Notes: generated by a model from the sequence alone, not told the origin. Shown: positions 15,915 to 24,022, counted from the stretch's first letter. The stretch is DNA of 36,388 nt from JAHISC01 sp964645815 (GCA_964645815.1 CAZYCR010000004.1:1-36388); one strand, 5' to 3'. Made by a program: numbers and translations.

Positions 15915-16175
15915 CTATTTCACATGATCAATCCCTCCTTTTGACCAAGGATTGCAGCGCAAAATTCGCCAAATTGAAAGAATAATCCCAAAAAAAACGC
16001 CCTTTTTTAAAATTGCCTGGCGAGAATACTCGCTGCAAGTCGGATAATAACGACAATAACCCAAAGGGTAGAGGAATTTTAAAGGACCGTGGTCAAAGGA
16101 AAGAGTCTTTTGGTAAAGTAAAATAGGAGAAGTTGCTAACTTTCGCCAAAATAAAACTATTTTCCGGAAATCCAT
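15915..16175 (-). CDS. yidD: Membrane protein insertion efficiency factor YidD
   Basis: A small (86-residue) membrane-associated protein that assists YidC-dependent insertion. The signature is complete: GYCRYYPTCSEYSRQAI with its two cysteines, a following glycine-rich hydrophobic helix (GVFFGIILSIWRILRC) and NPWSKGGIDHV at the C-terminus. The start lies within rnpA (19-nt overlap), as in the conserved rpmH-rnpA-yidD-yidC gene order. yidC itself does not follow; the GC-rich gene occupies that side on the opposite strand. Confidence 0.95.
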   Translation of the reverse strand: MDFRKIVLFWRKLATSPILLYQKTLSFDHGPLKFLYPLGYCRYYPTCSEYSRQAILKKGVFFGIILSIWRILRCNPWSKGGIDHVK

Positions 16176-16507
16176 AAACCGGCTTTCTTGAAGACTTTTA
16201 TAAGTCTTTTTTCCTTTTCTGAATAATCCAATGGCAAAGTATCTTTTGAGGTCAATAAAATAACGTCAAATCCTGGCTGAATCTTATCCAAGTGCAGACG
16301 AATAATTTCAGAGTATTGGCGGCGGATAGTGTTGCGTTTTACAGCACTTTTATGAACTTTTGTACCAACAACAACAGCAAAACGTGAGTTTTTAAGCTGA
16401 TTTTTATCAAATCTAACCCCGCAAGCGCCATCGAAAACGCTTTTTCCTCTACTAAAGACTCTTTGAAAGTCTTTATCTCGTCTTAATCTGTACTCCTTTG
16501 CGAGCAT
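16157..16507 (-). CDS. rnpA: Ribonuclease P protein component
   Basis: The protein subunit of RNase P, which binds the catalytic RNA and the 5' leader of pre-tRNA. The ATG at 16507 gives 116 residues beginning MLAKEYRLRRDKDFQRVF, the usual N-terminus. The conserved basic motif is present as KVHKSAVKRNTIRRQYSEIIR. A longer start at 16525 is rejected because a TATAAT at 16514-16519 puts the transcription start on the A of the 16507 ATG. It is separated from rpmH by a terminator and so has its own leaderless transcript, unlike the usual rpmH-rnpA co-transcription. Confidence 0.95.
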   Translation of the reverse strand: MLAKEYRLRRDKDFQRVFSRGKSVFDGACGVRFDKNQLKNSRFAVVVGTKVHKSAVKRNTIRRQYSEIIRLHLDKIQPGFDVILLTSKDTLPLDYSEKEKRLIKVFKKAGLWISGK

Positions 16508-16513
16508 AAAATG

Positions 16514-16519
16514 ATTATA
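16514..16519 (-). promoter_or_regulatory. -10 element of rnpA (leaderless)
   Basis: Minus-strand TATAAT, 6/6. The seventh base downstream is the A of the rnpA start codon. Confidence 0.65.
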
Positions 16520-16546
16520 CATCATTGATTCTTAGTCTGGAATAAG

Positions 16547-16572
16547 AAAAACGAAGGTTTCCCTTCGCTTTT
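16547..16572 (-). terminator. Intrinsic terminator of rpmH
   Basis: CGAAGG (16552-16557) and CCTTCG (16562-16567) form a stem with a 4-nt loop (GAAA on the minus strand) and A/T arms. It lies immediately after the rpmH stop, read on the minus strand. Confidence 0.78.
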
Positions 16573-16725
16573 CTAACGAGATCGGGCGCTGACAGTCAGT
16601 CGCTTACGACCTCGAGCACGGCGGCGTTTCAGTACGGCTCGACCGCTCTTAGAGCTCATGCGTGATCTAAAGCCATGAACCTTTGCCCGCCGTCGCTTCT
16701 TAGGCTGGTACGTCCTCTTAGGCAT
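16573..16725 (-). CDS. rpmH: 50S ribosomal protein L34
   Basis: Fifty residues with the L34 signature MPKRTYQPKKRRRAKVHGFRSRM and an Arg/Lys-rich C-terminus (GRAVLKRRRARGRKRL). The start is set at 16725 from this family N-terminus; the open frame extends 39 codons upstream but is not conserved sequence. It is divergent from dnaA, the classical bacterial origin arrangement, and has its own promoter and terminator. Confidence 0.97.
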   Translation of the reverse strand: MPKRTYQPKKRRRAKVHGFRSRMSSKSGRAVLKRRRARGRKRLTVSARSR

Positions 16726-16750
16726 ACACGCAATAGTTATGAGTGGAGAA

Positions 16751-16779
16751 AAAGTACCATGCACTTGTTTTTTTGTCAA
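16751..16779 (-). promoter_or_regulatory. Promoter of rpmH
   Basis: On the minus strand, TTGACA (16779-16774), a 17-nt spacer and TACTTT (16756-16751). Start near 16744, leader about 20 nt. Confidence 0.65.
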
Positions 16780-16810
16780 TAAATGCCGATCTATCCCCAA
16801 TCGACACCAG

Positions 16811-16868
16811 ATATCCACTACTTCTCCACATTCATCTGACAAAAACTATACTTGTCCGCTGTGGATAT
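16811..16868. promoter_or_regulatory. DnaA-box-like cluster upstream of dnaA
   Basis: ATATCCACT (16811-16819), TTCTCCACA (16822-16830, one mismatch), TTGTCCGCT (16852-16860) and minus-strand ATATCCACA (16860-16868, one mismatch). None is a perfect consensus, but the density is high for 58 bp. The last two lie on the dnaA promoter, which implies autoregulation. Confidence 0.55.
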
Positions 16869-16880
16869 CTAATGTAGAAT
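16852..16880 (+). promoter_or_regulatory. Promoter of dnaA
   Basis: TTGTCC at 16852-16857, a 17-nt spacer containing a DnaA-box-like site, and TAGAAT at 16875-16880. Start near 16887. Confidence 0.6.
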
Positions 16881-16905
16881 GACGTAAGTCTCTCAAAATT
16901 TGCCC

Positions 16906-18315
16906 ATGCCTATGAATACACATGAACTTTGGCAAGCCGCCTTAGGTCAACTTGAGCTAAAATTAAGTAAAGCTCATTTTACGACCTGGTTCCGTAATAC
17001 TTTTATTATTGATATTGGCCCCGACGGTGTCACTATAGGGGTACCAAATAACTTCACCAAGGCCTGGCTTGAGAAAAAATATCATCGAGATATTTTGGAA
17101 TCACTTTGTAATATTACTCGTGAGACTGTTCGTAATTTAAATTACCGTGTTGAAACACGAAGCATTGAACCCGGACCTGTTGTTTTGAAAAAAGAAGAGG
17201 TTAAAGTTGTTGAAAGCCCTTGTCCTGATTCATTTTCCGATAAAAAAGAAGATTTTGGCTTCACTACTTATGATGATCGCCCTAGAAACCACTCTGTTAT
17301 CAATGAAGCCTATACTTTTAATTCATTTATCGTTGGAAAGCAAAACGAATTAGCCCACGCTGCCGCACAAGCGGTAGCTGCTCAGCCAGGTGGAACCTAT
17401 AATCCACTTTTTGTTTATGGTGGCGTCGGACTTGGCAAAACTCACCTATTGCATGCTGTTGGTAATGAAATCTTGGTACAGAATCCTAATGCCAAAGTGC
17501 TCTATGTCACTTGCGAACATTTCACCAATGACTTTATTCATGCTGTTCGCACCGGAAAAGCTAAGGAGTTCAAAGACCGTTATCGAAATGTGGACTTATT
17601 ACTCATCGATGACATTCAATTCATCACCGGAAAAGAAGGTACCCAGGAAGAATTTTTCCATACTTTCAATGCCCTCCACCAAGACAACCGACAAATTGTT
17701 ATTTCGTCTGACCGTCCGCCTAAAGCTATTGCCGCTCTTGAAAAAAGACTTCTCTCCCGACTCGAATGGGGCATGTTGGTCGATGTCGGAGCGCCTGACT
17801 TAGAAACTCGCATTGCTATTTTGGAAATTAAATGCCAAAAGAAAAACATTGAGCTTGGTCGTGAAATTTTGAATCATATTGCCAGCAATATTCAGTCCAA
17901 CGTTCGTGAATTAGAAGGCGCTCTAAATAAAATTGTCGCTTATCACCAGTTCAAAAACGTAGAACCAACGCTTGAGAGTGTAAAACCACTAATCGAAAGT
18001 TTTGAACTAAACAACATTAGACGTACAGTTTCAGCTAAGCAGATTATTCAGACGGTTTCCGAATATTTCGACATCTCAATTGACGACGTGCTGGGAAAAA
18101 GCCGCGAAAAACGGCTTGCTTTTCCACGACAAATCATTATGTTCCTCCTTCGCGAAGAAATGAAAAGTTCCTATCCAGCTATTGGTTCAGAGCTCGGTGG
18201 TCGCGACCACACCACAGCCATGCATGCCTACACTAAAATTTCTGGTCTAGTTAAAAAGGATGAGCAGCTCCAGCGAGATCTTGAAATCATCAAACAGAAA
18301 TTATTCTCTGGATAA
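16906..18315 (+). CDS. dnaA: Chromosomal replication initiator protein DnaA
   Basis: DnaA binds DnaA boxes, oligomerises with ATP and melts oriC. With the ATG at 16906 it has 469 residues; an ATG at 16912 (MNTHELW) is equally plausible, and a TTG at 16900 less so. Domain I (LWQAALGQLELKLSKAHFTTWF) is at the N-terminus, followed by a short linker (about 85-125). The AAA+ core has Walker A GGVGLGKT at 172-179 and Walker B LLLIDDIQF with D235/D236. The C-terminal DNA-binding domain has the signature GGRDHTTAMHAY from residue 431. No SD precedes the gene. DnaA-like boxes lie on its promoter. Confidence 0.98.
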   Translation: MPMNTHELWQAALGQLELKLSKAHFTTWFRNTFIIDIGPDGVTIGVPNNFTKAWLEKKYHRDILESLCNITRETVRNLNYRVETRSIEPGPVVLKKEEVKVVESPCPDSFSDKKEDFGFTTYDDRPRNHSVINEAYTFNSFIVGKQNELAHAAAQAVAAQPGGTYNPLFVYGGVGLGKTHLLHAVGNEILVQNPNAKVLYVTCEHFTNDFIHAVRTGKAKEFKDRYRNVDLLLIDDIQFITGKEGTQEEFFHTFNALHQDNRQIVISSDRPPKAIAALEKRLLSRLEWGMLVDVGAPDLETRIAILEIKCQKKNIELGREILNHIASNIQSNVRELEGALNKIVAYHQFKNVEPTLESVKPLIESFELNNIRRTVSAKQIIQTVSEYFDISIDDVLGKSREKRLAFPRQIIMFLLREEMKSSYPAIGSELGGRDHTTAMHAYTKISGLVKKDEQLQRDLEIIKQKLFSG

Positions 18316-18364
18316 GCTGGTAGTAAGTCTGGGGAAGACTGGGTGGAGACAAGGGAAGATAAAG

Positions 18365-18547
18365 AGTGAATAACTTTGAACTGATTCGGTGACTATAAAT
18401 CATCCACCAATAAGTCCTAGGAAACATCGCCACTAACTCACAGAGCCTTCAACTTTATTGATCTGACAGGGCTTGGTAAAAAGTACTTGTCCACTTTGTC
18501 CACTGCCTTATTATTACTACTGTTCTATATATAAATAATTAATTCTT
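18365..18547. other. oriC: Candidate oriC with DnaA boxes, DnaA-trio-like tract and AT-rich region
   Basis: The dnaA-dnaN spacer has DnaA-box-like sites at 18365-18373 (minus, TTATTCACT) and 18400-18408. Two abutting identical 9-mers, TTGTCCACT, lie at 18487-18495 and 18496-18504. Directly after them come a GCC spacer and TTATTATTACTACTG (18508-18522), whose complement reads as 3'-AAT/GAT triplets like the DnaA-trio of Bacillus. An AT-only-like tract, TATATATAAATAATTAATT, runs to about 18543. This order (boxes, GC spacer, trio, AT-rich) is that of the basal unwinding system. Placement between dnaA and dnaN supports origin function. Confidence 0.75.
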
Positions 18548-18552
18548 CGTCT

Positions 18553-19695
18553 GTGAAACTAACCTGCACCCGCGAGAACCTCTTCCGAGGTCTTGCCATC
18601 ACTAGCCATATAAGCACGAAGAACGTTAACTTACCAATTTTGAATAACGTTCTCTTACGAGCTGACGAAGGGGGATTAAAATTAATCTCAACGAATCTCG
18701 AGATTGCGATAACTTGTCATGTTCGAGGTAAGGTTGAACAAAAAGGGGAATACACTGTTCCATCGAAACTTATTTTTGACTACGTTAGTCTGTTACCAAA
18801 TGAACAAGTCGATATTGATTTAGTGGACAATGCCCTGAGTGTTAAATGTAAAAGAACGAAAACAAAAATTAATGGAATTACCGCTTCAGAGTTCCCGCTA
18901 GTCCCACCAGTCAGCGGTAGTGAAAAGTATTCAGTTTCTGTTAACGAATTTAAAAACGCACTTTCCTCAACTCTTTTTGCAACAGCTACCAATGAGTCGC
19001 GTCCAGAGCTTTCCGGAGTTTATTTAGCCTTTCACCATCCAAGCGCCGGCAAGAATAAATTGGTTGTTGCTGCAACAGATAGTTATCGATTGGCGGAAAT
19101 GGTCGGGAATATTAGTAGTGGAAATGGTGAATCCAGGGAAGTAATTGTGCCACAGCGAACATTGGGCGAGCTTTCGAGGATACTTTCTATTTTTAAGGAT
19201 GATGTTGAAGCCTCACCAAACGTTGATATTGAACTTTCCGATAATCAAATCGTTTTTACTTACGGACCTGTTGAATTAACCTCGAGAACCATTGAAGGTT
19301 CTTACCCTGATTACCGGCAAATTATTCCAACTCAAGCCAAGACTGCTGCTGTTTTTGACCGCAATGCCTTCTCTCAGGCAGTTAAAACAGCCAGTCTTTT
19401 CTCCAAGTCTGGTTTATTCGACATCACCATTGCCCTTAAACCAAAAGACGGATCACTTGAGTTTTTCACCAGCGACTCCACGCGTGGCGAGAACCTGGTA
19501 ACAGTGGCGGCTGAGATTTCAGGTCTTGAAAATTCAATAACCTTGAACTCTCGTTATCTTCTCGATGGTTTAAATGCTCTAAGCTCGGGCAAAGCAACTT
19601 TAAAAGTGATCGATGGGGCTAATCCATGTATCCTCAGTCCAGAAAATTTGCCAGGCGAAAGTTATCAGTACATCATCATGCCAATTCGACAATAA
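18553..19695 (+). CDS. dnaN: DNA polymerase III sliding clamp, beta subunit
   Basis: The ring-shaped processivity clamp that tethers polymerase III and other repair and replication factors. The 380 residues span the three clamp domains. Recognisable segments are the N-terminal MKLTCTRENLFRGLAITSHI, LPILNNVLLRA, ATDSYRLAEM, EGSYPDYRQIIP and the C-terminal YIIMPIRQ, which forms part of the partner-binding pocket. The start is GTG at 18553. No SD is visible, and an own promoter may lie in the AT-rich end of oriC. A terminator shared with the convergent penicillin-binding protein follows. Confidence 0.97.
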   Translation: MKLTCTRENLFRGLAITSHISTKNVNLPILNNVLLRADEGGLKLISTNLEIAITCHVRGKVEQKGEYTVPSKLIFDYVSLLPNEQVDIDLVDNALSVKCKRTKTKINGITASEFPLVPPVSGSEKYSVSVNEFKNALSSTLFATATNESRPELSGVYLAFHHPSAGKNKLVVAATDSYRLAEMVGNISSGNGESREVIVPQRTLGELSRILSIFKDDVEASPNVDIELSDNQIVFTYGPVELTSRTIEGSYPDYRQIIPTQAKTAAVFDRNAFSQAVKTASLFSKSGLFDITIALKPKDGSLEFFTSDSTRGENLVTVAAEISGLENSITLNSRYLLDGLNALSSGKATLKVIDGANPCILSPENLPGESYQYIIMPIRQ

Positions 19696-19703
19696 AATTT
19701 AAA

Positions 19704-19740
19704 TAAAAACACCCGCGGCAAAATGCTACGGGTGTTTTTA
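19704..19740. terminator. Bidirectional terminator between dnaN and the PBP gene
   Basis: TAAAAACACCCG (19704-19715) pairs with CGGGTGTTTTTA (19729-19740), a 12-bp stem with T-runs on both strands. Confidence 0.88.
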
Positions 19741-19743
19741 ATT

Positions 19744-22674
19744 TTATTCTTCTGAGTTTTGATCTTCACCGGTCAAAGAAAGATCAGGTGGTTGGGTAAC
19801 CGGGTCTTTAACTTGAACGATCACTGGCGCGGAATTGATCGTTTCTCCACCAGTAGTTCTTGCCGTGGCACTCAAGAAGTACTGAGCCTCATCTCCTAGT
19901 GTCCACTGGAAGCTATTGAAGGAGCTTGGGTTACTAGTCTGACCGATTATTGATGTTTCACCGGTCCAGAGGTTTTGAGCTCGAATTTCGAGCGTCTGAA
20001 GCGCTTGAGCACCGGAGTATTCAATGGCAACCAGGTAAGGATTACCATCTTTTTCGATTAATTGATTGTTGAAAGGATTGGTTATAGAAAGTCCAACGCC
20101 ATTGCTTGCCTGAGTCACTTTGATTTGGACTGAATCATCGCCTTGATTGTCGATATCGTCGTAAGCAATAACTGTAAGTGTGTGCGAACCTTCCGAAACC
20201 CAGCTAGGCAAGGTAATCATAGTGCCGGACCGGTTGTAAGATTGAACAACGAAGTTGCCATCGATTTGATATTCAAGTTTTGAAATACCACGCGGTGCTG
20301 AAGCACTCACTTCGACCATAAATTCGCGACCAACATCACTGTTGCGTCCTGGCGAATCAATTGAGACAGTTGGGAAGTTGGCTGGTACATGTAGGTCGTC
20401 GTACTCAGTTGGGATTTCACAAGTTTCTCGTGGCAGTTCACCTTCCTCCAACTCAGCGTTGGCTCGAAGCAGATAATCTTGGATGGCTGTTTCCCAACTT
20501 TGATAATAAGGATCACTACTTTCACCTTCGAGTGCTTGAGTTGGTTTGTTTTTATTGATGTAGTGCAAAATTGAATGGTATTCACCACAAATCTTTTCTT
20601 CACGGAATCTTTCAGGAGTGTACTCGGTCGCAAGTTTACCGGAAGCTTTGTCAATTACTACTTCCTGGCTAGGGAGTTGCCCATCCATCACTGGAATTCC
20701 TAATTGAGCAATCGAAGGTGCTGTAAAACTCTCTACCGTTGTACCAGCTAAAGCATTGCGCATAAAAGCATTCCAAATTGGAGCAGCGACAGTTGAACCA
20801 CCAGAACCTCGGTTCATGGCTGACCCATTAGTATTTCCTGTCCAAACTCCGGCAACCAAAGATGGCGTGTAGCCGATTGTCCAAGCATCATTGTAATCAT
20901 TAGTTGTACCGGTTTTAGTAGCCACTGGTCGTCCTGGAAGAGTTAAGAGGGAGCCACTTCCAAAAGCATAGGCACGAGATGCATCATCGGATAAAACATT
21001 AGTGATCATGCGAGCAATGTTGTTATCAATTACCTGTTCGCCTTCACTTTCTTCCCATTCTTTTAAAACATTGCCTGAACTGTCTTCAACTTTAAGGATA
21101 CTCACTGGTTCGTGGTAAACACCGTCATTGGCAAAAACAGCATAAGCGCCAACATGGTCGATCAGTTTAACTTCAGCGCCACCAAGCACAATCGCTAGAC
21201 CGAAGTTTGATCTGTCTTCAAAGGTGGAATATCCCAAGCGTTCAGCGTAATCAATCGCGTAATCAACGCCAACCAAATAAAGCATCTTCACGGCGGCAAT
21301 GTTTAAAGATCCTTGGAGTGCTTTTCGAATTGTCACCGGACCGTTTTCTTTCAAATTATAGTTTCGTGGGTGGTAAGGACCAGTGGCTGTGACAAAAGTA
21401 GTTTCAACGTCCCAAAGAATTGTGTTTGGCGTGTAGCCACGTTCAAAAGCCGCCGAGTAAACGATTGGCTTAAAGCTGGAACCTGGTTGCAATGGCCGCA
21501 AAGTTACGTTGACTTGACCATCAATGTCATCGTTAAAGTAGTCAGCCGAACCGACCATGGCTAGAATTTGTCCATTCTTTGGGTCCATAGCAATGAGACC
21601 CGAGTTATTGAAGCCATAACTCTCAGCTCGGGCTTCAACATTAGCTGTCACAGCTTCTTCAGCCATTTTTTGTTTATCATAATCTATGGTGGTCAAAACT
21701 TTTAAACCACCTTGTTCTACAGTGATCTGCCCGTATTCTTCTTCCAACTGCTCTTTGACCCAAAGAACAAAATGCGGTGCTTCAATTCCGGTCAACTTTA
21801 GTTCAACCGGCGTTTCTTCGGCAAGTGCGGCGTCGCGCTCCTCGGCGGTTATATGGTTAAACTCGTATAAACTATTGATAATCCAATCGCGTCGTGTTTT
21901 AAGTCGATCCGGATTATTTAAAAACATCGAAGGTGCTTGAGGTAGAGCTGCCAGTGTAGCTCCTTCGGCAATCGAAACTTCTTCAATTGGTTTATTGAAA
22001 TATGCCTGAGAGGCTGATTCAATACCATAATTGGTAGAACCATAAGGAATTTCATTGAGATAAAGCTGCAAAATCTCATCTTTGGTGTAGCGTCGCTCCA
22101 AAGCAAGAGACAGGATAATTTCCTTAATTTTTCGGGTGTAAGTTTGTTCAGTTGTCAAAATCGCATTCTTCACCAGCTGCTGAGTAATAGTCGAAGCTCC
22201 TTGCCCGGTCGGATCGAGTGTTGTGACGTTAACAAGAACAGCACGCATAATTCCTTTGTAGTCGATGCCACCATGCTCGTAGAACTTTCTGTCTTCAGCC
22301 ACAATCGTTGACCACTTAACATAGTCAGGAATTTGATCAAGTGTCACCAAAGTTCTTTTTTCATCACCAGCAATCTCGTAAAGTAGATGTTCGCCGGTAC
22401 GATCGTAGATCTTTGTCGATTGTTCAACTTCGCGCAACGTTAAAACTCCAGGATCTGGTAAGTCTCGGGAGAGCCAAGCAAACATTCCCAAAAACAAAAT
22501 GGTCCCAAACAAGAAAAGGGCGATGCAGGCCAGAATAATATTTTTTACAAGTGATTGCCGATCCCATTTACTGATAAGTTTTTTGAAAAAGTCCAAGATT
22601 TTCTTAACTGAGAGAGAGCCACGGCGGTAATGCTTATTCGAGGCCCAAGAGTGTTGTGGTTTCATTGGAGTCAT
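19744..22674 (-). CDS. Class A penicillin-binding protein (glycosyltransferase/transpeptidase)
   Basis: A bifunctional peptidoglycan synthase of 976 residues. A cytoplasmic basic N-terminus is followed by one membrane helix (about 44-67). The GT51 glycosyltransferase domain has EDRKFYEHGGID (E127), GASTITQQLVKN and the RKIKEIILSLALERRYTKDE stretch. The transpeptidase domain has SSFK (catalytic S399, K402), SLN (456-458) and KTGT (587-590). The C-terminal 200 residues carry two Ig-like domains (from about 765), as in PBP1C-like or Gram-positive class A enzymes. Start: ATG at 22674 or codon 4. It would build the wall together with the hydrolases at 9300 and 22863. Confidence 0.95.
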   Translation of the reverse strand: MTPMKPQHSWASNKHYRRGSLSVKKILDFFKKLISKWDRQSLVKNIILACIALFLFGTILFLGMFAWLSRDLPDPGVLTLREVEQSTKIYDRTGEHLLYEIAGDEKRTLVTLDQIPDYVKWSTIVAEDRKFYEHGGIDYKGIMRAVLVNVTTLDPTGQGASTITQQLVKNAILTTEQTYTRKIKEIILSLALERRYTKDEILQLYLNEIPYGSTNYGIESASQAYFNKPIEEVSIAEGATLAALPQAPSMFLNNPDRLKTRRDWIINSLYEFNHITAEERDAALAEETPVELKLTGIEAPHFVLWVKEQLEEEYGQITVEQGGLKVLTTIDYDKQKMAEEAVTANVEARAESYGFNNSGLIAMDPKNGQILAMVGSADYFNDDIDGQVNVTLRPLQPGSSFKPIVYSAAFERGYTPNTILWDVETTFVTATGPYHPRNYNLKENGPVTIRKALQGSLNIAAVKMLYLVGVDYAIDYAERLGYSTFEDRSNFGLAIVLGGAEVKLIDHVGAYAVFANDGVYHEPVSILKVEDSSGNVLKEWEESEGEQVIDNNIARMITNVLSDDASRAYAFGSGSLLTLPGRPVATKTGTTNDYNDAWTIGYTPSLVAGVWTGNTNGSAMNRGSGGSTVAAPIWNAFMRNALAGTTVESFTAPSIAQLGIPVMDGQLPSQEVVIDKASGKLATEYTPERFREEKICGEYHSILHYINKNKPTQALEGESSDPYYQSWETAIQDYLLRANAELEEGELPRETCEIPTEYDDLHVPANFPTVSIDSPGRNSDVGREFMVEVSASAPRGISKLEYQIDGNFVVQSYNRSGTMITLPSWVSEGSHTLTVIAYDDIDNQGDDSVQIKVTQASNGVGLSITNPFNNQLIEKDGNPYLVAIEYSGAQALQTLEIRAQNLWTGETSIIGQTSNPSSFNSFQWTLGDEAQYFLSATARTTGGETINSAPVIVQVKDPVTQPPDLSLTGEDQNSEE

Positions 22675-22777
22675 AGTGTGATTGAATACGAACTGATAAT
22701 ACTGAAAAAAATCAAAAAAGGCAAGGAAAAATGGCCAAAATTAAGGGCTTAAATTAGCCAAAAAAGGCTAAAATTCG

Positions 22778-22806
22778 TTGACAAAAAGGCCAAAATATGC
22801 TACTAT
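22778..22806 (+). promoter_or_regulatory. Promoter of the 3D-domain gene
   Basis: TTGACA at 22778-22783, a 17-nt spacer and TACTAT at 22801-22806. Start near 22813, just before a hairpin. Confidence 0.72.
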
Positions 22807-22814
22807 TTTAATAT

Positions 22815-22836
22815 TCCCGTTTTGGCGGGAGTTTTT
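22815..22836 (+). promoter_or_regulatory. 5' hairpin with T-run at the start of the 3D-gene transcript
   Basis: TCCCG (22815-22819) pairs with CGGGA (22826-22830) and is followed by GTTTTTT. Because it begins about 2 nt after the predicted start, it may cap and stabilise the mRNA, or act as an attenuator. Confidence 0.5.
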
Positions 22837-22862
22837 TATTCCCTAATTTGGAGGGGATACCT

Positions 22863-23405
22863 ATGAACAAAACAATCAAGAAATGGAAGCGATTTTTGAA
22901 AAAGTCGCCTCTCGAATTTGCCCTGATTGGACTCATGCTTGCTGTTTTGGCCTATGGCGTCCTTCCTTCGGAAGCCTTCGCCGATGAAACCAACAGCTTG
23001 TCATATTTAGAGGACTCAATTCAGATGCAGGTCGAGGCCATTCAAAACAAAACAATCAATTACGGCGTATTGCCAAGTGCCGGTGAGCGTTCACCAGTCA
23101 AGAAAATGACTTCGATTCCAGTTACAGCTTATAACTCTGTTCCTGGTCAAACGGACGCAACACCGTGTATCGGTGCTCAGGGTACGGACATTTGTGCTTA
23201 CCTTGAAGCCGGTAGCAATACCTGTGCGGCTAACTTCGTGCCTTTAGGAACTGTCCTTGAGGTTGAGGGTCTTGGAACCTGTGTGGTTCGTGACCGTATG
23301 AATGCCCGCTACTATTACCGCGTCGACTGGTACATGGGTATGGACGTCGCTGCGGCTCGAAGTTTCGGTATTCAGTACAAAGAAATCGGAGTTTATCCGT
23401 CTTAA
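22863..23405 (+). CDS. 3D-domain cell-wall protein, exported
   Basis: A 180-residue protein starting at the ATG at 22863, set by a perfect SD (GGAGG at 22850-22854). A basic N-terminus precedes a hydrophobic segment (about 18-33, FALIGLMLAVLAYGVL), which looks like a signal peptide ending at SEAFA-DE. The mature part contains a 3D domain (double-psi beta-barrel) with three aspartate motifs: TDATP, VRDRM and GMDVA. Four cysteines (TPCIGA, DICAY, NTCAA, GTCVV) could form two disulfides. 3D domains occur in resuscitation-type lytic transglycosylases and related wall enzymes, so a peptidoglycan role is likely. The internal segment YGVLPS occurs twice (about residues 31-36 and 62-67). Confidence 0.88.
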   Translation: MNKTIKKWKRFLKKSPLEFALIGLMLAVLAYGVLPSEAFADETNSLSYLEDSIQMQVEAIQNKTINYGVLPSAGERSPVKKMTSIPVTAYNSVPGQTDATPCIGAQGTDICAYLEAGSNTCAANFVPLGTVLEVEGLGTCVVRDRMNARYYYRVDWYMGMDVAAARSFGIQYKEIGVYPS

Positions 23406-23407
23406 GT

Positions 23408-23434
23408 AAAAAGCAGCATTGATTGCTGCTTTTT
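23408..23434 (+). terminator. Intrinsic terminator of the 3D-domain gene
   Basis: A perfect 11-bp stem (23408-23418 with 23424-23434) whose arm ends in TTTTT. Confidence 0.88.
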
Positions 23435-23447
23435 ACTATGGTAGGAT
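23419..23447 (+). promoter_or_regulatory. Promoter of the lipoprotein gene
   Basis: TTGATT at 23419-23424, in the loop of the preceding terminator, a 17-nt spacer and TAGGAT at 23442-23447. Start near 23454. Confidence 0.5.
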
Positions 23448-23468
23448 TTGAATAATTAATAATTTATT

Positions 23469-23963
23469 ATGAAAAAACTATTTCTTTTTGCTGCAACCAT
23501 CGCTCTTTTGGGCGCAGGATGTTTAACTAAGGCACCAGCGACTGTAGAAGGCGACTGGGTCTTGGCTTTTGACTTACCTAAAGGTTGGGTAATGGTTGCT
23601 CCTTATCAAGATGAAGAAGTCGATCTTGAGAAGGGGATTACACGAACGGATTCAGAAGTCTGGCTTCAGAGTAGCGAGTCAGTTAAGCCGGCAATCAAGG
23701 TTACTCATTTGGATTCGCACCGATTGATTCCAGAAGAGGCCGAGAGCATTGGTGATGGATTTTTTAGAGTGACAGTGTGTGATGAAACACAGGGTATGGA
23801 ATGCCTTGGTGTCGAGCCGTATGAGTATTATTTTGAAACTCAGGAATCAAAGTATAAGTTTATTGTCGACACAGAGGAAACTAGTCTCACTACAATTGAC
23901 GAAATAATAATGTCAGCCAAAGAAACTGCTGCCCCAGATGCAGACTACGGTTTCGTTGAATAA
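23469..23963 (+). CDS. Small lipoprotein of unknown function
   Basis: A 164-residue protein with a classic lipoprotein signal: MKKLFLFAATIALLGAGC, lipobox LGAGC and the acylated cysteine at residue 18. The mature part (GDWVLAFDLPKGWVMVAPYQ...) is acidic and predicted to be a small beta-sandwich. The CDETQGMECLG segment could form a disulfide. I do not recognise the family. It is a likely substrate of LspA at 5624. It has its own promoter and terminator. Confidence 0.83.
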   Translation: MKKLFLFAATIALLGAGCLTKAPATVEGDWVLAFDLPKGWVMVAPYQDEEVDLEKGITRTDSEVWLQSSESVKPAIKVTHLDSHRLIPEEAESIGDGFFRVTVCDETQGMECLGVEPYEYYFETQESKYKFIVDTEETSLTTIDEIIMSAKETAAPDADYGFVE

Positions 23964-23970
23964 ATAAATG

Positions 23971-23999
23971 AAAAATCGGACTTCTTAGTCCGGTTTTTT
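23971..23999 (+). terminator. Intrinsic terminator of the lipoprotein gene
   Basis: CGGACT (23977-23982) pairs with AGTCCG (23987-23992), extended by A/T arms, followed by TTTTTT. Confidence 0.88.
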
Positions 24000-24002
24000 G
24001 TT

Positions 24003-24022
24003 TGGAGGCCAGAGCGGGAATC
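24003..24022 (-). repeat. 20-nt copy of the tRNA-Cys 3' end
   Basis: Positions 24003-24022 are identical to 24177-24196, the CCA end, acceptor strand and part of the T-arm of tRNA-Cys, in the same orientation 174 bp away. The rest of the tRNA is missing here. A tRNA 3'-end duplication is the usual footprint of site-specific integration. Confidence 0.85.

Noticed and set aside
16726..16842. N-terminal extension of L34
   Set aside because: L34 proteins begin with MPKRTYQP; the upstream codons overlap the rpmH promoter.
18523..18547. dnaN promoter in the AT-rich tract
   Set aside because: Several TATA-like hexamers exist but none has a properly spaced -35, so I could not choose one.
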